Assembly: GCA_949293815.1 (NCBI GenBank)
Contig: CASFEZ010000007.1
Coordinates: 1-64,000, forward strand
From: an uncultured Eubacteriales bacterium
GTDB taxonomy: Bacteria; Bacillota; Clostridia; Oscillospirales; Acutalibacteraceae
Length of the DNA stretch: 64,000 nt
Direction of reading: 5' to 3'
The notes under the pieces are model-generated. The model was not told the DNA's origin. It did not search any database and worked only from the letters and a program-made list of their open reading frames with translations. The first letter of the stretch is position 1; each line of letters starts with the position of its first letter. A program made the translations under genes and the position numbers. Below, one piece after another: positions 7,446 to 16,237 of the stretch.

Positions 7446-8711
7446 GTGATACAGAAGCCAGAAATAAATATATGCCGGGATAATCGCCGCCAAGGTAAAG
7501 GGAATGCCAATGCGGAAGAAGTCTTTGTTTTTGACCTCATACCCCTCCTTGCGCAGAATACCGATACCCGCTATATTGGCGGAGGCACCAATGGGCGTAC
7601 AGTTGCCGCCCAAGGTTGCGCCGGACAGGAGACCAAAATATAACAGCGTCGGTTCAATCCCCAGCGCGGATGCAAGCCCGGTAACAACCGGCAGCATCGT
7701 GGCCACATAGGGAATATTATCGATAAACGCGGAAATCAAAACAGACGCCCAAACAATAATGGTATACAGCAGGAAAATATTGCCGCCGCCGAGTTTGGCC
7801 AGTAAATCCGCCGCCGCATCGATAACGCCCATATTGGTAATGCCGCCGATGATTAAAAACAACCCGAACAACAGCCCGATGGTTTCAAAGTCAATGGCCT
7901 TGAGGGGAGCTAGTACAGCAGAAGCATCTTTTTTCTTAAAGTAAGTATAAATAATGCCAATCAGCAGCAGAACTACGCATATCATACCGTTGGTAATATC
8001 CGGCTTATTGGAAATAAAGGAAGCGGCAATCAGCAACACAATTGTGCCAACCAGAAGCACCGTCGGCACATAATCGTTGACTTTGGTACGGGGCGTGCCC
8101 TTGGGGACGGGGGCTTTCTCCTTGCGGAACAGCCACGCCAAAATCAGAGCGGATACAATAGCGCCCAATTCCACCGCAAAGAAAATACCGGGTTTGCCGT
8201 CATATACAAAGAAATCCAAAAAGCTCATATTGGCATAGGAACCAAGCATAATGGCCGTGGTATCGCCGACCAGTGTTGCCGCGCCCTGCAAGTTAGAGGA
8301 TACGGCAATGCCGATGATAAAAGGCACCGGGTTGGTATTCAGCTTTTTACAAATCTCCAGCGCAATGGGCGCCACCATCAAAACAGTTGCCACATTGTCT
8401 ACAAAGGCAGAAATAATACCGGCAAACAGCGCCAGTGCTACCGCGGCCATTTGCACATTCGGCACTTTTTCCATCACCAGATCCGCCAAAAGCGCAGGCA
8501 TTTTGCTGTCAATAAACAGCTGCACCAGCCCCATGGTACCGGCAATCATTAAAAGCACATTAAAATCAATAGAATCCAGTATCTGATTCAGCGGCAGCAT
8601 ACCGGTTACAATAAAAATCAGGGCGGAGCCAAGCGCGATGTACGGACGGTACTTGCTGAAAATTAACATCAGCACATAAGTCGCAGCAAACAGGCAAATC
8701 GCGAAAACCAT
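7443..8711 (-). CDS. SLC13/ArsB/NhaD-type ion transporter
   Basis: The product is about 422 residues with ten or more membrane segments. Two inverted half-domains are visible, each with a conserved FVDN/FIDN loop: SAFVDNVATVLMVAPIALEI in the first and SAFIDNIPYVATMLPVVTGL in the second. These Asp-Asn loops are shared by the ArsB/NhaD and YbiR groups of the ion-transporter superfamily. The substrate (anion, arsenite or Na+/H+) cannot be told from sequence alone. I chose the ATG at 8711 over one at 8777 because AGAGGG lies upstream and the extra residues are not membrane-like. It sits directly after ktrA and may belong to the same ion-homeostasis operon. Confidence 0.8.
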   Translation of the reverse strand: MVFAICLFAATYVLMLIFSKYRPYIALGSALIFIVTGMLPLNQILDSIDFNVLLMIAGTMGLVQLFIDSKMPALLADLVMEKVPNVQMAAVALALFAGIISAFVDNVATVLMVAPIALEICKKLNTNPVPFIIGIAVSSNLQGAATLVGDTTAIMLGSYANMSFLDFFVYDGKPGIFFAVELGAIVSALILAWLFRKEKAPVPKGTPRTKVNDYVPTVLLVGTIVLLIAASFISNKPDITNGMICVVLLLIGIIYTYFKKKDASAVLAPLKAIDFETIGLLFGLFLIIGGITNMGVIDAAADLLAKLGGGNIFLLYTIIVWASVLISAFIDNIPYVATMLPVVTGLASALGIEPTLLYFGLLSGATLGGNCTPIGASANIAGIGILRKEGYEVKNKDFFRIGIPFTLAAIIPAYIYFWLLYH

Positions 8712-8789
8712 AAAATAATCGACCCTCTTTTGTTTTTTGCACTCTGCTGATAGGAATACGGCAAAGCGTTCCGGCAACGGACCGGCGTA

Positions 8790-9467
8790 TTATTTATTTG
8801 CCCACAAACTGACCTGTAATAGCCCCTCCTTGCTTCCGGCAAGGAAAAGCACATCCCCCGCGCGGAAACGATCATCCGGCGCTATGGATTCCGTTACCAC
8901 GCCGTTGTTTTCGATGGCGATGATGTTCAGTCCAAAACGGGCGCGCAAATCGACCTCACGTACCTCTTTGCCGACAATCTGATCCGGCACCTGCAGCTTG
9001 GAAATATTGATACGCTCACTGAGCTGAATAATATCAATATCCCGCTCTGTTTCCAGGCGGCTTGCCAGGCGAATAGCCATATCCCGCTCAGGATAGACCA
9101 CCTCGGCGCCGAGTTTTTCCAATATCGCGCCGTGCTCCGTGCTGGCAGCCTTGGAAATGACCTTGGGTATGCCGATGGCGACCAGATTCAGGGTAGTAAG
9201 AATGGATTTATCCATTTGCTCTCCGATACACACCACCGCCACATCACAATTCTGGATGCCGGATTCCAGCAGCGTTTTTTTGTCCAGAGATTTTACAACA
9301 TATGCGTTTTCTGTCAAGTCCCGGATTTCGCGGATTTTGTCCTCATCCCGATCCAGAACCACCAGCTCCGCACCGGACACCGCCAGCTCTTCTACCAGCG
9401 CGTACCCAAAGCGCCCCAGTCCGACAATACCATATGTCATATTCTCACTTTGTTTTTTACGAAACAT
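8790..9467 (-). CDS. ktrA: Ktr/Trk potassium-uptake regulatory subunit (RCK)
   Basis: The 225-residue cytosolic protein begins with a Rossmann RCK-N domain (GLGRFGYALVEELAVSG, then LDRDEDKI, where the acidic residue after the second strand binds nucleotide ribose). It ends with a TrkA-C domain from about residue 140 (KLQVPDQIVGKEVREVDLR). RCK rings bind ATP, ADP, NAD or c-di-AMP and gate a membrane channel subunit. AAAAGGAG lies before the ATG. The ktrB-like gene is 15 bases upstream in the same transcript. Length and single-copy RCK layout fit KtrA rather than the two-copy TrkA of enterobacteria. Confidence 0.9.
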   Translation of the reverse strand: MFRKKQSENMTYGIVGLGRFGYALVEELAVSGAELVVLDRDEDKIREIRDLTENAYVVKSLDKKTLLESGIQNCDVAVVCIGEQMDKSILTTLNLVAIGIPKVISKAASTEHGAILEKLGAEVVYPERDMAIRLASRLETERDIDIIQLSERINISKLQVPDQIVGKEVREVDLRARFGLNIIAIENNGVVTESIAPDDRFRAGDVLFLAGSKEGLLQVSLWANK

Positions 9468-9482
9468 AGTATACTCCTTTTT

Positions 9483-10781
9483 TCAGCCAATTGCAATATT
9501 TCCTTCCGGATAACGCACTCTTTCTCCATGAGAAAAGTACCAAACCGAAGCAATCGTCAGCGGTCCCAGCCTGCCGATATACATAATCAGAATCGAAAGC
9601 AGTTTGGAGCCGACACTCAGACCGGGGGTAATACCGGTTGAAAGCCCTACCGTGCCGAAAGCACTGGTGATTTCAAACAACGCCTGCATCAGCGTAACAT
9701 CCGGTTCCATGGCAAGCATCAGAAAAGTTCCGATTACAACCACAGCCAAAGCCAACAGCGCAATAACAGACGATTTACGGAACACATCACGGGGGATAGC
9801 ATACCGAAACGCCTTTTCCGATTGATTGGTTGCGGCGGACTTGATGCCCTTGAGCAGCACGAAAAACGTACTGGTTTTAATACCACCGCCGGTAGATCCC
9901 GGAGACGCGCCGATAAACATCAATACCGTCAGCACCAAAAGCCCGGCGTCCGAAAAAGTACCCAGCGGATAAGTGGAAAAACCGGCGGTACGGGCTGACA
10001 CACTGTGGAAAAGAGCGCCCAGCCAGGTAACATCATCTGTCAGTTTTAACAGGACTGCCCCAACAACAATCAGAACCGCGCTGACGGACAGAACCACCTT
10101 AGCATGCATGGAATACTTTTTCCAATTCAGTTTTTTTGTCCACATTTCGCGAATCACCAAAAAACCGATACCGCCAAAAAAGATCAAACCGCAGGTCACC
10201 AGATTCAGCAGTACATTATCCCGATACGGGATGAGGTTTTGGAAATTGCCCAAAATATCGAACCCGGAGTTATTAAACGCTGCAACCGAGTGGAACAAGC
10301 TGATGCCGATTGCTTTCAGCGGCGGATAATCCTGTACAAAAACAATAAAACTGAGAATGGCACCGGACAATTCAAAAATCAGCGTAGTAAGGAAAACGCT
10401 TTTTACAAAGCGAATAACGCCCCTGCCGGAATCCAGGTTCATCGCGTCCCGAATCAGGTTGCGCCCTTTCATATCCACGCGCTTGCCCATGGCAAGGATT
10501 ACACCCGCACCAACCGCAGTTACACCAAGTCCGCCGACCTGAATCAGCATTGCCAGAAAAAACTGCCCCAGCGGCGTAAAGGTGTCGCCTGCGTCAACGG
10601 CAATCAGACCGGTAACGCAAACCGCGCTGGTTGAGGTATACAGCGAATCAATATAATTCAGCTGCACCCCGTCCTGCACGCTGCACGGCAGAATCAGCAG
10701 CACAGAACCAATCAGAATAACAGCGGCAAAGCCCAATGCAATCAGGCGTGCCGATGATAACCGATGAAATAAATGTTTCAC
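9483..10781 (-). CDS. ktrB: TrkH/KtrB family potassium channel-like transporter
   Basis: The 432-residue membrane protein shows four repeats with selectivity-loop glycines, e.g. YTSTSAVCVTGL, HSVAAFNNSGFD, HSVSARTAGFST and EITSAFGTVGLSTG. This is the four-fold pseudosymmetric potassium pore of the TrkH/KtrB superfamily, and the short length favours KtrB. The GTG start at 10781 overlaps the response-regulator stop (GTGA), so the two are translationally coupled. With ktrA downstream it forms a Na+- or proton-linked potassium uptake system, controlled by the Kdp-like two-component genes in front of it. Confidence 0.92.
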   Translation of the reverse strand: MKHLFHRLSSARLIALGFAAVILIGSVLLILPCSVQDGVQLNYIDSLYTSTSAVCVTGLIAVDAGDTFTPLGQFFLAMLIQVGGLGVTAVGAGVILAMGKRVDMKGRNLIRDAMNLDSGRGVIRFVKSVFLTTLIFELSGAILSFIVFVQDYPPLKAIGISLFHSVAAFNNSGFDILGNFQNLIPYRDNVLLNLVTCGLIFFGGIGFLVIREMWTKKLNWKKYSMHAKVVLSVSAVLIVVGAVLLKLTDDVTWLGALFHSVSARTAGFSTYPLGTFSDAGLLVLTVLMFIGASPGSTGGGIKTSTFFVLLKGIKSAATNQSEKAFRYAIPRDVFRKSSVIALLALAVVVIGTFLMLAMEPDVTLMQALFEITSAFGTVGLSTGITPGLSVGSKLLSILIMYIGRLGPLTIASVWYFSHGERVRYPEGNIAIG

Positions 10782-11491
10782 TCGTCTCTCTCCCCGTTCA
10801 TACGATAGCCTACGCCCAGTTCATTGGTAATATACCGCACATCCCCCGGCGTAATTCCCAGTTTTTTACGGATATTGGCCATATTGACCTGTAATTTTTT
10901 TACGCTTCCCTCGCTCGGATACCCCCAGATGGACTGGATCATGGCGGAATAGGTCATCATTTTTCCGCAGTGCTCCGATAAAAGCGCAATAATATTGTAT
11001 TCCGTTTGTGTCAGCTTGATTTCCCGTTCCTGCACAAAGACACGGCGGGCATCGTAATCAATGGTTAAATCCCGCAGGCGGAACTTTCCGCTCGGCAATT
11101 TTCCCGCATCCGCGCAGTGGCGGCAGGTACGCAGTGTGGAGCGGATACGCGCCAGCAGCTCCGCTGCGCCGAATGGCTTGGTCACATAGTCGTTGGCACC
11201 TGCGTCCAACGCACGAACCTTATCCTGCTCGGCTGTGCGCGCCGATAATACAATAACCGGCGTTAAGGAATTCTGCCGTATGGTTTCCAAAAACCGCATA
11301 CCGTCCGCATCCGGAAGCCCCAAATCCAAAAGCACCAAATCCGGCTGATGAGAGGAAAACAGCATTTTCGCCAATGCACAGGTTTCGGCAATCACAACCT
11401 GGTAGTCCGATGCTTCCAGCATCGCTGTGATAACGGTGCGGATATTCTCATCATCCTCTACCAATAAAATCTTATATTTATTGTTCGTCAT
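10778..11491 (-). CDS. OmpR-family response regulator, KdpE-like
   Basis: The 237-residue protein has a receiver domain with phosphoacceptor Asp in VLLDLGLPDADG, Thr/Ser and Lys switch residues (VLSARTAEQDKVRALDAGANDYVTKPF spans the region), and a winged-helix DNA-binding domain containing TQTEYNIIALLSEHCGKMM. The ATG at 11491 follows GAGGAGA; the longer frame has no site. It overlaps the kinase gene by 14 bases and the ktrB-like gene by 4, so kinase, regulator and transporter are one unit. No kdpFABC genes are present, so the regulator probably acts on this Ktr operon or on distant genes. Confidence 0.9.
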   Translation of the reverse strand: MTNNKYKILLVEDDENIRTVITAMLEASDYQVVIAETCALAKMLFSSHQPDLVLLDLGLPDADGMRFLETIRQNSLTPVIVLSARTAEQDKVRALDAGANDYVTKPFGAAELLARIRSTLRTCRHCADAGKLPSGKFRLRDLTIDYDARRVFVQEREIKLTQTEYNIIALLSEHCGKMMTYSAMIQSIWGYPSEGSVKKLQVNMANIRKKLGITPGDVRYITNELGVGYRMNGERDE

Positions 11492-12536
11492 CTGACATCT
11501 CCTCGCAGTCCAACGCAAAGCGGAAGACCATACCGCCGCCCGGTCGATTTTTTGCTGTCAGCTTACCGCCGTGAGCCTGCACAATAGCCGCGCATACCGA
11601 CAGCCCAATGCCGGTGTTTCGCTTCCTGCCGTCCGCACAGGAAGCAGCGCCTTCACCGCCGCTGAACAATGTTTGCAGCCGCTCCGGCGAAACGCCGCAG
11701 CCGTTATCCGCCACTTCAAACACCGCCTGATTTCCCTGCTGATACACCCGCAGGGTTAGTTCCGTCATCCCCTGCGCATGCAGCACCGCATTTTCCAAAA
11801 GATTGAACAGAACCTGCTCTATCAAAAGCGCGTCCATCGGCACAATCAGAATCGAATCCGGCAATACCGGTTGAATCGGCGCCTGCGGGTACCGCTTTTT
11901 GCATTTGGACATCACGGAATCAATGAGCTCATCTATAACCGTAGGCGTTTTGCGCAGATTCATTTTTTCACTGTCAATACCCGTGACAGAAAGCAAATTT
12001 TCCACCATGCGAATCAGCCATTCGGCGTCCTCCTGAATGCTTCGCAATACCGCATCCTTTTGCTCCTCGGTCAAATCGCCCCTCTTTTCACGCAGCGTGG
12101 TACTGGCGCCGTATATGGTCGTCAGGGGCGTCCGCAGGTCGTGGGACACGGCGCGCAGCAGGTTTGCTCGCGTCCGTTCCCGCTCGCTTTGGGCTTTCAT
12201 GGCTTCCGTGCGCTTAATCTTGGTCGTCAGCGTGCCGGTCAGCACCGCAACCGTTACCATAACCACAGCAGAAATCAGGTTGGCGGGAATGCTGAAATTC
12301 AGAGAAAAATACGGATAAGTAAATATATAATTGACTGCCAGCGTACCGACCAGCGCGGAAACAACGCCGTACACATAGCCCTCCGTGAAAAGGGAAATCA
12401 GGAACACAGCAAAAACAAAAATGGTCGTAATATGCTCCTGCACATCCAATTTTTGCAAAACAAGACTGCACAAAACAGCACAGACAAAGACAGAAAAAAC
12501 AATAAACAGACTTCTGAGCGTTTGTTTTACATGCAT
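11478..12536 (-). CDS. Sensor histidine kinase, KdpD C-terminal type (DUF4118)
   Basis: The product is 352 residues from the ATG at 12536, which has GGAGG upstream (the longer form begins with a TTG). Four close-packed membrane helices form a DUF4118 domain (residues about 8-105, with FVFAVFLISLFTEGYVYG and YIFTYPYFSL). The kinase core follows: H-box AVSHDLRTPLTTIYG, N-box NLLENAVLHA and G-boxes DNGCGVS and GIGLSV. This is the C-terminal half of KdpD. The large N-terminal KdpD and USP domains, which bind c-di-AMP or nucleotides, are missing. The kinase is likely to sense potassium or turgor through the membrane domain. Confidence 0.9.
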   Translation of the reverse strand: MHVKQTLRSLFIVFSVFVCAVLCSLVLQKLDVQEHITTIFVFAVFLISLFTEGYVYGVVSALVGTLAVNYIFTYPYFSLNFSIPANLISAVVMVTVAVLTGTLTTKIKRTEAMKAQSERERTRANLLRAVSHDLRTPLTTIYGASTTLREKRGDLTEEQKDAVLRSIQEDAEWLIRMVENLLSVTGIDSEKMNLRKTPTVIDELIDSVMSKCKKRYPQAPIQPVLPDSILIVPMDALLIEQVLFNLLENAVLHAQGMTELTLRVYQQGNQAVFEVADNGCGVSPERLQTLFSGGEGAASCADGRKRNTGIGLSVCAAIVQAHGGKLTAKNRPGGGMVFRFALDCEEMSDDEQ

Positions 12537-12606
12537 GGAATTTCTACCTCCATCGGGCAAGAGCTATCCTATCACATTTTCAGCTAAGAAACGGTAAAGA
12601 ACCAAA

Positions 12607-12648
12607 AAAATTGTTTACACCAAAATCTATATCAGTGTAAACAATTTT
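12607..12648. repeat. 14-bp palindrome between the Nudix and kinase genes
   Basis: AAAATTGTTTACAC (12607-12620) and its exact complement (12635-12648) flank a 14-base loop, 16 bases after the Nudix stop. On the minus strand the right arm runs into a T-rich stretch, so it may terminate the Nudix transcript. The AT-rich arms with TGTTTACAC also resemble a dimeric operator for the kinase operon that begins 70 bases further on. Confidence 0.5.
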
Positions 12649-12663
12649 CCTGGTTTTGTCAAT

Positions 12664-13143
12664 TTAATCATTTGCATCTTTTATTGCACTGCCGGCAGGT
12701 ACAGCTTGTGTGCCACTCTTCAGCAGCGCCCGGTAACAGGTTTGCGCTGCCCAGACCTGCGCGGGCACATACATCCGTTCCGGCGCATGGGAAACCGGAA
12801 GCCATTCGAGCTTATGCTGCTCAATCGGCTTGCAAATCTGTTCACCGAGCACGCCGGTGTAGTAGTGCTGAATCGGGTGAAAAGCGCCAATGCGCTCGTG
12901 CCGGGTATAGATGTCGGCAGAGCAGGCATAGGAGAGCTGTAACACCGCATAGCCGGTTTCCTCCAAAAGCTCACGGCAAAGACATTCTTCCCTGCTTTCA
13001 TTTCCCTCAATACCGCCGCCGGGCAAAAACAGCCCGCGCTTCGTTCGGACAACCGCCAGCTTATCCTGCTGAAAGCAAACAAGATAGACCCCCTCCCGGT
13101 CGGTATACACCTCGTCTGCCGCTTTTTGCCCGAAAGTTTTCAT
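12664..13143 (-). CDS. Nudix hydrolase
   Basis: The 159-residue protein carries a full Nudix box at about residues 43-65 (G-x5-E-x7-REUXEEXGU, with REECLCRELLEETGY). The N-terminus has the typical first strands (VYLVCFQQDKLAVVRTKRG). Nudix enzymes cleave nucleoside diphosphates linked to another moiety; the substrate here cannot be predicted. An AGGAAAGGCGG site lies before the ATG. It stands between the potassium operon and the DUF421 gene and could be monocistronic, ending at the 12607-12648 palindrome. Confidence 0.88.
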   Translation of the reverse strand: MKTFGQKAADEVYTDREGVYLVCFQQDKLAVVRTKRGLFLPGGGIEGNESREECLCRELLEETGYAVLQLSYACSADIYTRHERIGAFHPIQHYYTGVLGEQICKPIEQHKLEWLPVSHAPERMYVPAQVWAAQTCYRALLKSGTQAVPAGSAIKDAND

Positions 13144-13204
13144 GAGTAACCGCCTTTCCTGCGCCTCACCGCAGAATGGATATGATTCGGCTGTTTGGTA
13201 TTCT

Positions 13205-13885
13205 TCAAAGTCCCGTATAAAGGGACAGCTGTTTTTCGGTATCGCACAGTCCCAAAAAGATTTCTTTCGGGTCAGAAAATCCCTGCGCCGTCAGCTGCTT
13301 TTGCAGCCATTTTCTGTTCAGCCCCATACGCTGGAGGTTCCCCTCCAAAACATGACCGTCCATAATAACCTCACAAAAGATGGAAGCAGGCGGCGGCGAA
13401 AGCTGCAAATCCGCCGGCGTTGCCGGGCGCTGGTCGCTTTTGGGCAAAATAGAAATTCTGCCGTTGTATTCAAACACCGCCAAATGGATTTGACTGAGAT
13501 CGAAATACCCCTGTTGGCGGCACATAAGCATAAATTCGCTCAAATCCAGCTTTGCTTTTTTCAGATTGGCACGAAAAAATTTACCATCGGAGAACAATAT
13601 GGTCGGCGTACCATTCAAATATTTCCTGGAACGAATCACCCACAAGGAAAGCATACTCAGTAAAAATGCAATCACGCCGTAAACAATCATTGCGACCAAG
13701 GGCTGCAGCGGCGCTTCCAATTCCGTTGCCATCTCTGCGGCAATGGATCCAATGGTGATGCCGGCTACATAGTCAAAAAAGTCCAGCTGGGCTATCTGCT
13801 TGTGCCCCATGATTTTAGCAAGAATAAACAAGGTCACAGCTGAAAATACAGCCATTCCTGCTGTTTTTAATATTTCAGTTCCCAA
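13205..13885 (-). CDS. DUF421 (YetF/YcaP-like) membrane protein
   Basis: The 226-residue protein has three N-terminal membrane helices and the DUF421 signature TLFILAKIMGHKQIAQLDFF followed by DYVAGITIGSIAAEMA, then a cytosolic or extracytoplasmic alpha/beta domain with LNGTPTILFSDGKFF, LDLSEFMLMCRQQGYFDL and VFEYNGRISILPK. The start is a TTG at 13885, 10 bases after AGGAG. YetF-like proteins are widespread in spore formers, where several influence spore germination or envelope state; the biochemical activity is not established. No partner gene is apparent. Confidence 0.88.
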   Translation of the reverse strand: MGTEILKTAGMAVFSAVTLFILAKIMGHKQIAQLDFFDYVAGITIGSIAAEMATELEAPLQPLVAMIVYGVIAFLLSMLSLWVIRSRKYLNGTPTILFSDGKFFRANLKKAKLDLSEFMLMCRQQGYFDLSQIHLAVFEYNGRISILPKSDQRPATPADLQLSPPPASIFCEVIMDGHVLEGNLQRMGLNRKWLQKQLTAQGFSDPKEIFLGLCDTEKQLSLYTGL

Positions 13886-13979
13886 AATACTGCATCTCCT
13901 TTTGATGCAGTATTTCCAAAAGAGGAAACAATATGCGCCATACAGTCTGCCCGGTGCCGTAGGGACAATGCCCTGCGGC

Positions 13980-14894
13980 TTATGCCTCCATCAGTCCTTT
14001 CCGCACGGCGGCGTCATGCCAGACGCGCAAATTTTTATACCCCTGGGCGTTCAAATGCTTTTCCGCGCCGCCGCGGGTATATACCTGCATGGGGATGCCC
14101 TGAAGCTGAACAAGGTACTTTGCGCTGGCGGGGAATCCGCTTCCGGTTACATCACTCAGCGCGCAGACATCCGCATGGTATTCGGTCGCTTTTGCCATAT
14201 CGCCCGCAAGATAGGCGTCCCACATTTTTCGCAGAATACCAACACCGCAGGTGCTGGGCGTGGCAATCACCCCTCTTGCGCCCTGTTCATAGCTTTCTAA
14301 AAGATAGGGGATATTCGCCTGCATGACGCAGGATTCGCCCTGCACACGGATTTTGTCGGAAATGCCGCCCTCCATGATACAGGTCGTATCCTTAATGCCC
14401 TGCACAATACCGTCCGCTGCCAATTTGCCATAAGCGGCCGCACTGATTTTATTGTTTGGGAACCCGGGAAATTCATACAAAAGGATGGGCTTCGCTGCGT
14501 GTTCTGCCAGTTCCGTGATATAGCGCACCATAATTTCATCATCACAGCCATAGCTTTTGGTAATGAAAACAAGACCGTCTACACCGGCATCCTCCATGCG
14601 CTTAATTTCCTCTATTTGCGCCGGACGGCTTGGCTCCAGATTGGCAGTCGCCACCACTTTATGTCCGCAGCTGTTCTTTACCGCCACCCGGGCGCATTGC
14701 AGCCGCTCCTCCAAAGTCAGGCTGGTCATTTCCGAGCTGCCGCAGACCGAAAACAAATGGTGTACTCCCTGCGCAACCTGCCAGCGTACATATTCGCCGT
14801 ACAAATCGTAATCGATGCTTAAATCGTCATGATAGGGCGTCAGCAGCAACGAGTAAACGCCGCCCCAGCCTTTCTCCGCCTCCTGCAAGGTCAT
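13980..14894 (-). CDS. DapA/NanA superfamily aldolase-lyase
   Basis: The 304-residue TIM-barrel protein has the class I aldolase residues of the dihydrodipicolinate synthase/N-acetylneuraminate lyase family: Schiff-base Lys in GIKDTTC and the catalytic Tyr in ILLYEFPG. The substrate-binding GTxGE/T motif appears as CGSSEMTSLTLEE. The substrate is not determined by these features. The gene lies 14 bases after a GH4 gene in a sugar-catabolism group, so cleavage of a 2-keto-3-deoxy sugar acid fits better than lysine biosynthesis. A strong ribosome site (AAGGGGGAAAGG) precedes the ATG. Confidence 0.85.
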   Translation of the reverse strand: MTLQEAEKGWGGVYSLLLTPYHDDLSIDYDLYGEYVRWQVAQGVHHLFSVCGSSEMTSLTLEERLQCARVAVKNSCGHKVVATANLEPSRPAQIEEIKRMEDAGVDGLVFITKSYGCDDEIMVRYITELAEHAAKPILLYEFPGFPNNKISAAAYGKLAADGIVQGIKDTTCIMEGGISDKIRVQGESCVMQANIPYLLESYEQGARGVIATPSTCGVGILRKMWDAYLAGDMAKATEYHADVCALSDVTGSGFPASAKYLVQLQGIPMQVYTRGGAEKHLNAQGYKNLRVWHDAAVRKGLMEA

Positions 14895-14908
14895 AAGCCT
14901 TTCCCCCT

Positions 14909-16207
14909 TTATTTGGATTCCGGCAGTCCCATAAAGAACTGCGGCAGATACTTATGGTGTACATATTTCATTTCATGATAGCACGCCGACGCCGCTTTGT
15001 AATCGCCAATCAGCGGATGCACCATCAGCGCATTGAGCGCCGCCCGGTCGTCACCGTTCACCGCCGCTTCGACTGTCAGCTTTTCGTATTCCTTGACAAT
15101 GCGCATCAAACCAATGATATGGCGATTATGGAAACCAGGAATCGGAATCGGTTTGCAGCCGTCTTTACCGCAAACGGCAGGAATTTCCACAATATCATCA
15201 TCCGCCATAAAATCCAGCGCCCCAGCATTGCGCAGATTGACCACATGCACCTCTTGCTTGTCGTTGGCAATGGCGTTAATCAGCGACACGGCAGCCAGGG
15301 AATATTTATAGCCGCCGCGCTTATCCAAAAGCGCCGGTTTGGTCACAAGTTTTTCATCCGCATACATTTTAAGCAGATCCTCTTCAATTTCCATGCAGAC
15401 CAGCGCCCGGGTCTTTTCGCAGGATTTCAGATATGCCAGCTTTGCGTCCCGGCTGTAATAATACTGCAAATACGAGGACGGGAACCCGCCGGCTGCCTTT
15501 ACACAGTCCAAATCAAAGCCATCATCGTGAATATTCGCCATCACGGTCGGCGCAAAATCATCGTCAAACAGCTTATCCAGCAGCTCCTCGCCGTCTTTTT
15601 TTACCGAGGTAATCCAGCTTAAATGGTTCAGCCCGAGGTAAGTAATCTGAGCGCCCTCCCCCACGGCCGCCTTGACATCGTCAATCATGGTAATGGGCAC
15701 ATTGCAAAGACCAACGCTTTTGACCTTGGTGTAATTCTGAATAAATTCGGACACAATGCCCGATGGGTTTGTAAAGTTAATCAGCCAGGCATCCGGACAG
15801 ACCTTTTCCATGGTATCGGTAATATTTTTCATAACCGGGATGGTGCGCAGCGCCTTGAAAAAACCGCCAATACCGGTGGTTTCCTGCCCAATCAAATTGT
15901 ATTTCAGGGGAATGGTTTCGTCAAGATACCGCGCCTTGAGCATTCCGACCCGAATCTGCGTAACCACAAAATCCGCGCCCCGCAGCGCCTCTTCCAAATC
16001 ATCCGTCATAACAACCTCGGTGTCCATACCCGCCGCTTTCAGCATCCGCACACAGAGATTGCCGACAATGACGCGCTTGCGCGTATCAATGTCCATCAGC
16101 ATCAGCTTTTTTACATACAGTTCCTCTCTCGCTTTGATAAAACCGTCTATAAGCTCCGGGCAATAAGTGCTGCCGGAACCGATAACCGCAACTTGAATTT
16201 CTTTCAT
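14909..16207 (-). CDS. Glycoside hydrolase family 4 (6-phospho-glycosidase-like)
   Basis: The 432-residue protein begins with the NAD-binding motif VAVIGSGSTYCPELIDGF. It also has the Mn-binding Cys and His of GH4 in SVGLCNVPI and YLGLNHLSW, and INFTNPSG between them. GH4 enzymes use NAD+, a metal and a redox-elimination mechanism to hydrolyse, usually, 6-phospho-alpha- or beta-glycosides in the cytosol. The sequence resembles the LicH/CelF branch. The ATG at 16207 was chosen because GAGGGG lies upstream. No PTS genes accompany it; the adjacent BadF-type kinase could supply phosphorylated substrate instead, which is an inference from neighbourhood. Confidence 0.9.
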   Translation of the reverse strand: MKEIQVAVIGSGSTYCPELIDGFIKAREELYVKKLMLMDIDTRKRVIVGNLCVRMLKAAGMDTEVVMTDDLEEALRGADFVVTQIRVGMLKARYLDETIPLKYNLIGQETTGIGGFFKALRTIPVMKNITDTMEKVCPDAWLINFTNPSGIVSEFIQNYTKVKSVGLCNVPITMIDDVKAAVGEGAQITYLGLNHLSWITSVKKDGEELLDKLFDDDFAPTVMANIHDDGFDLDCVKAAGGFPSSYLQYYYSRDAKLAYLKSCEKTRALVCMEIEEDLLKMYADEKLVTKPALLDKRGGYKYSLAAVSLINAIANDKQEVHVVNLRNAGALDFMADDDIVEIPAVCGKDGCKPIPIPGFHNRHIIGLMRIVKEYEKLTVEAAVNGDDRAALNALMVHPLIGDYKAASACYHEMKYVHHKYLPQFFMGLPESK

Positions 16208-16237
16208 AGATAAAAACACCCCTCTGTATCTGATTCC

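Noticed and set aside
10778..12536. kdpE and kdpD as gene names
   Set aside because: No kdpFABC is present, the kinase lacks the KdpD N-terminal domains, and the pair is coupled to a Ktr system.
13980..14894. dapA of lysine synthesis or nanA of sialic acid breakdown
   Set aside because: The catalytic Lys and Tyr are shared by the whole superfamily; neighbours are GH4 and sugar kinase, not lysine or nan genes, so no specific name is given.
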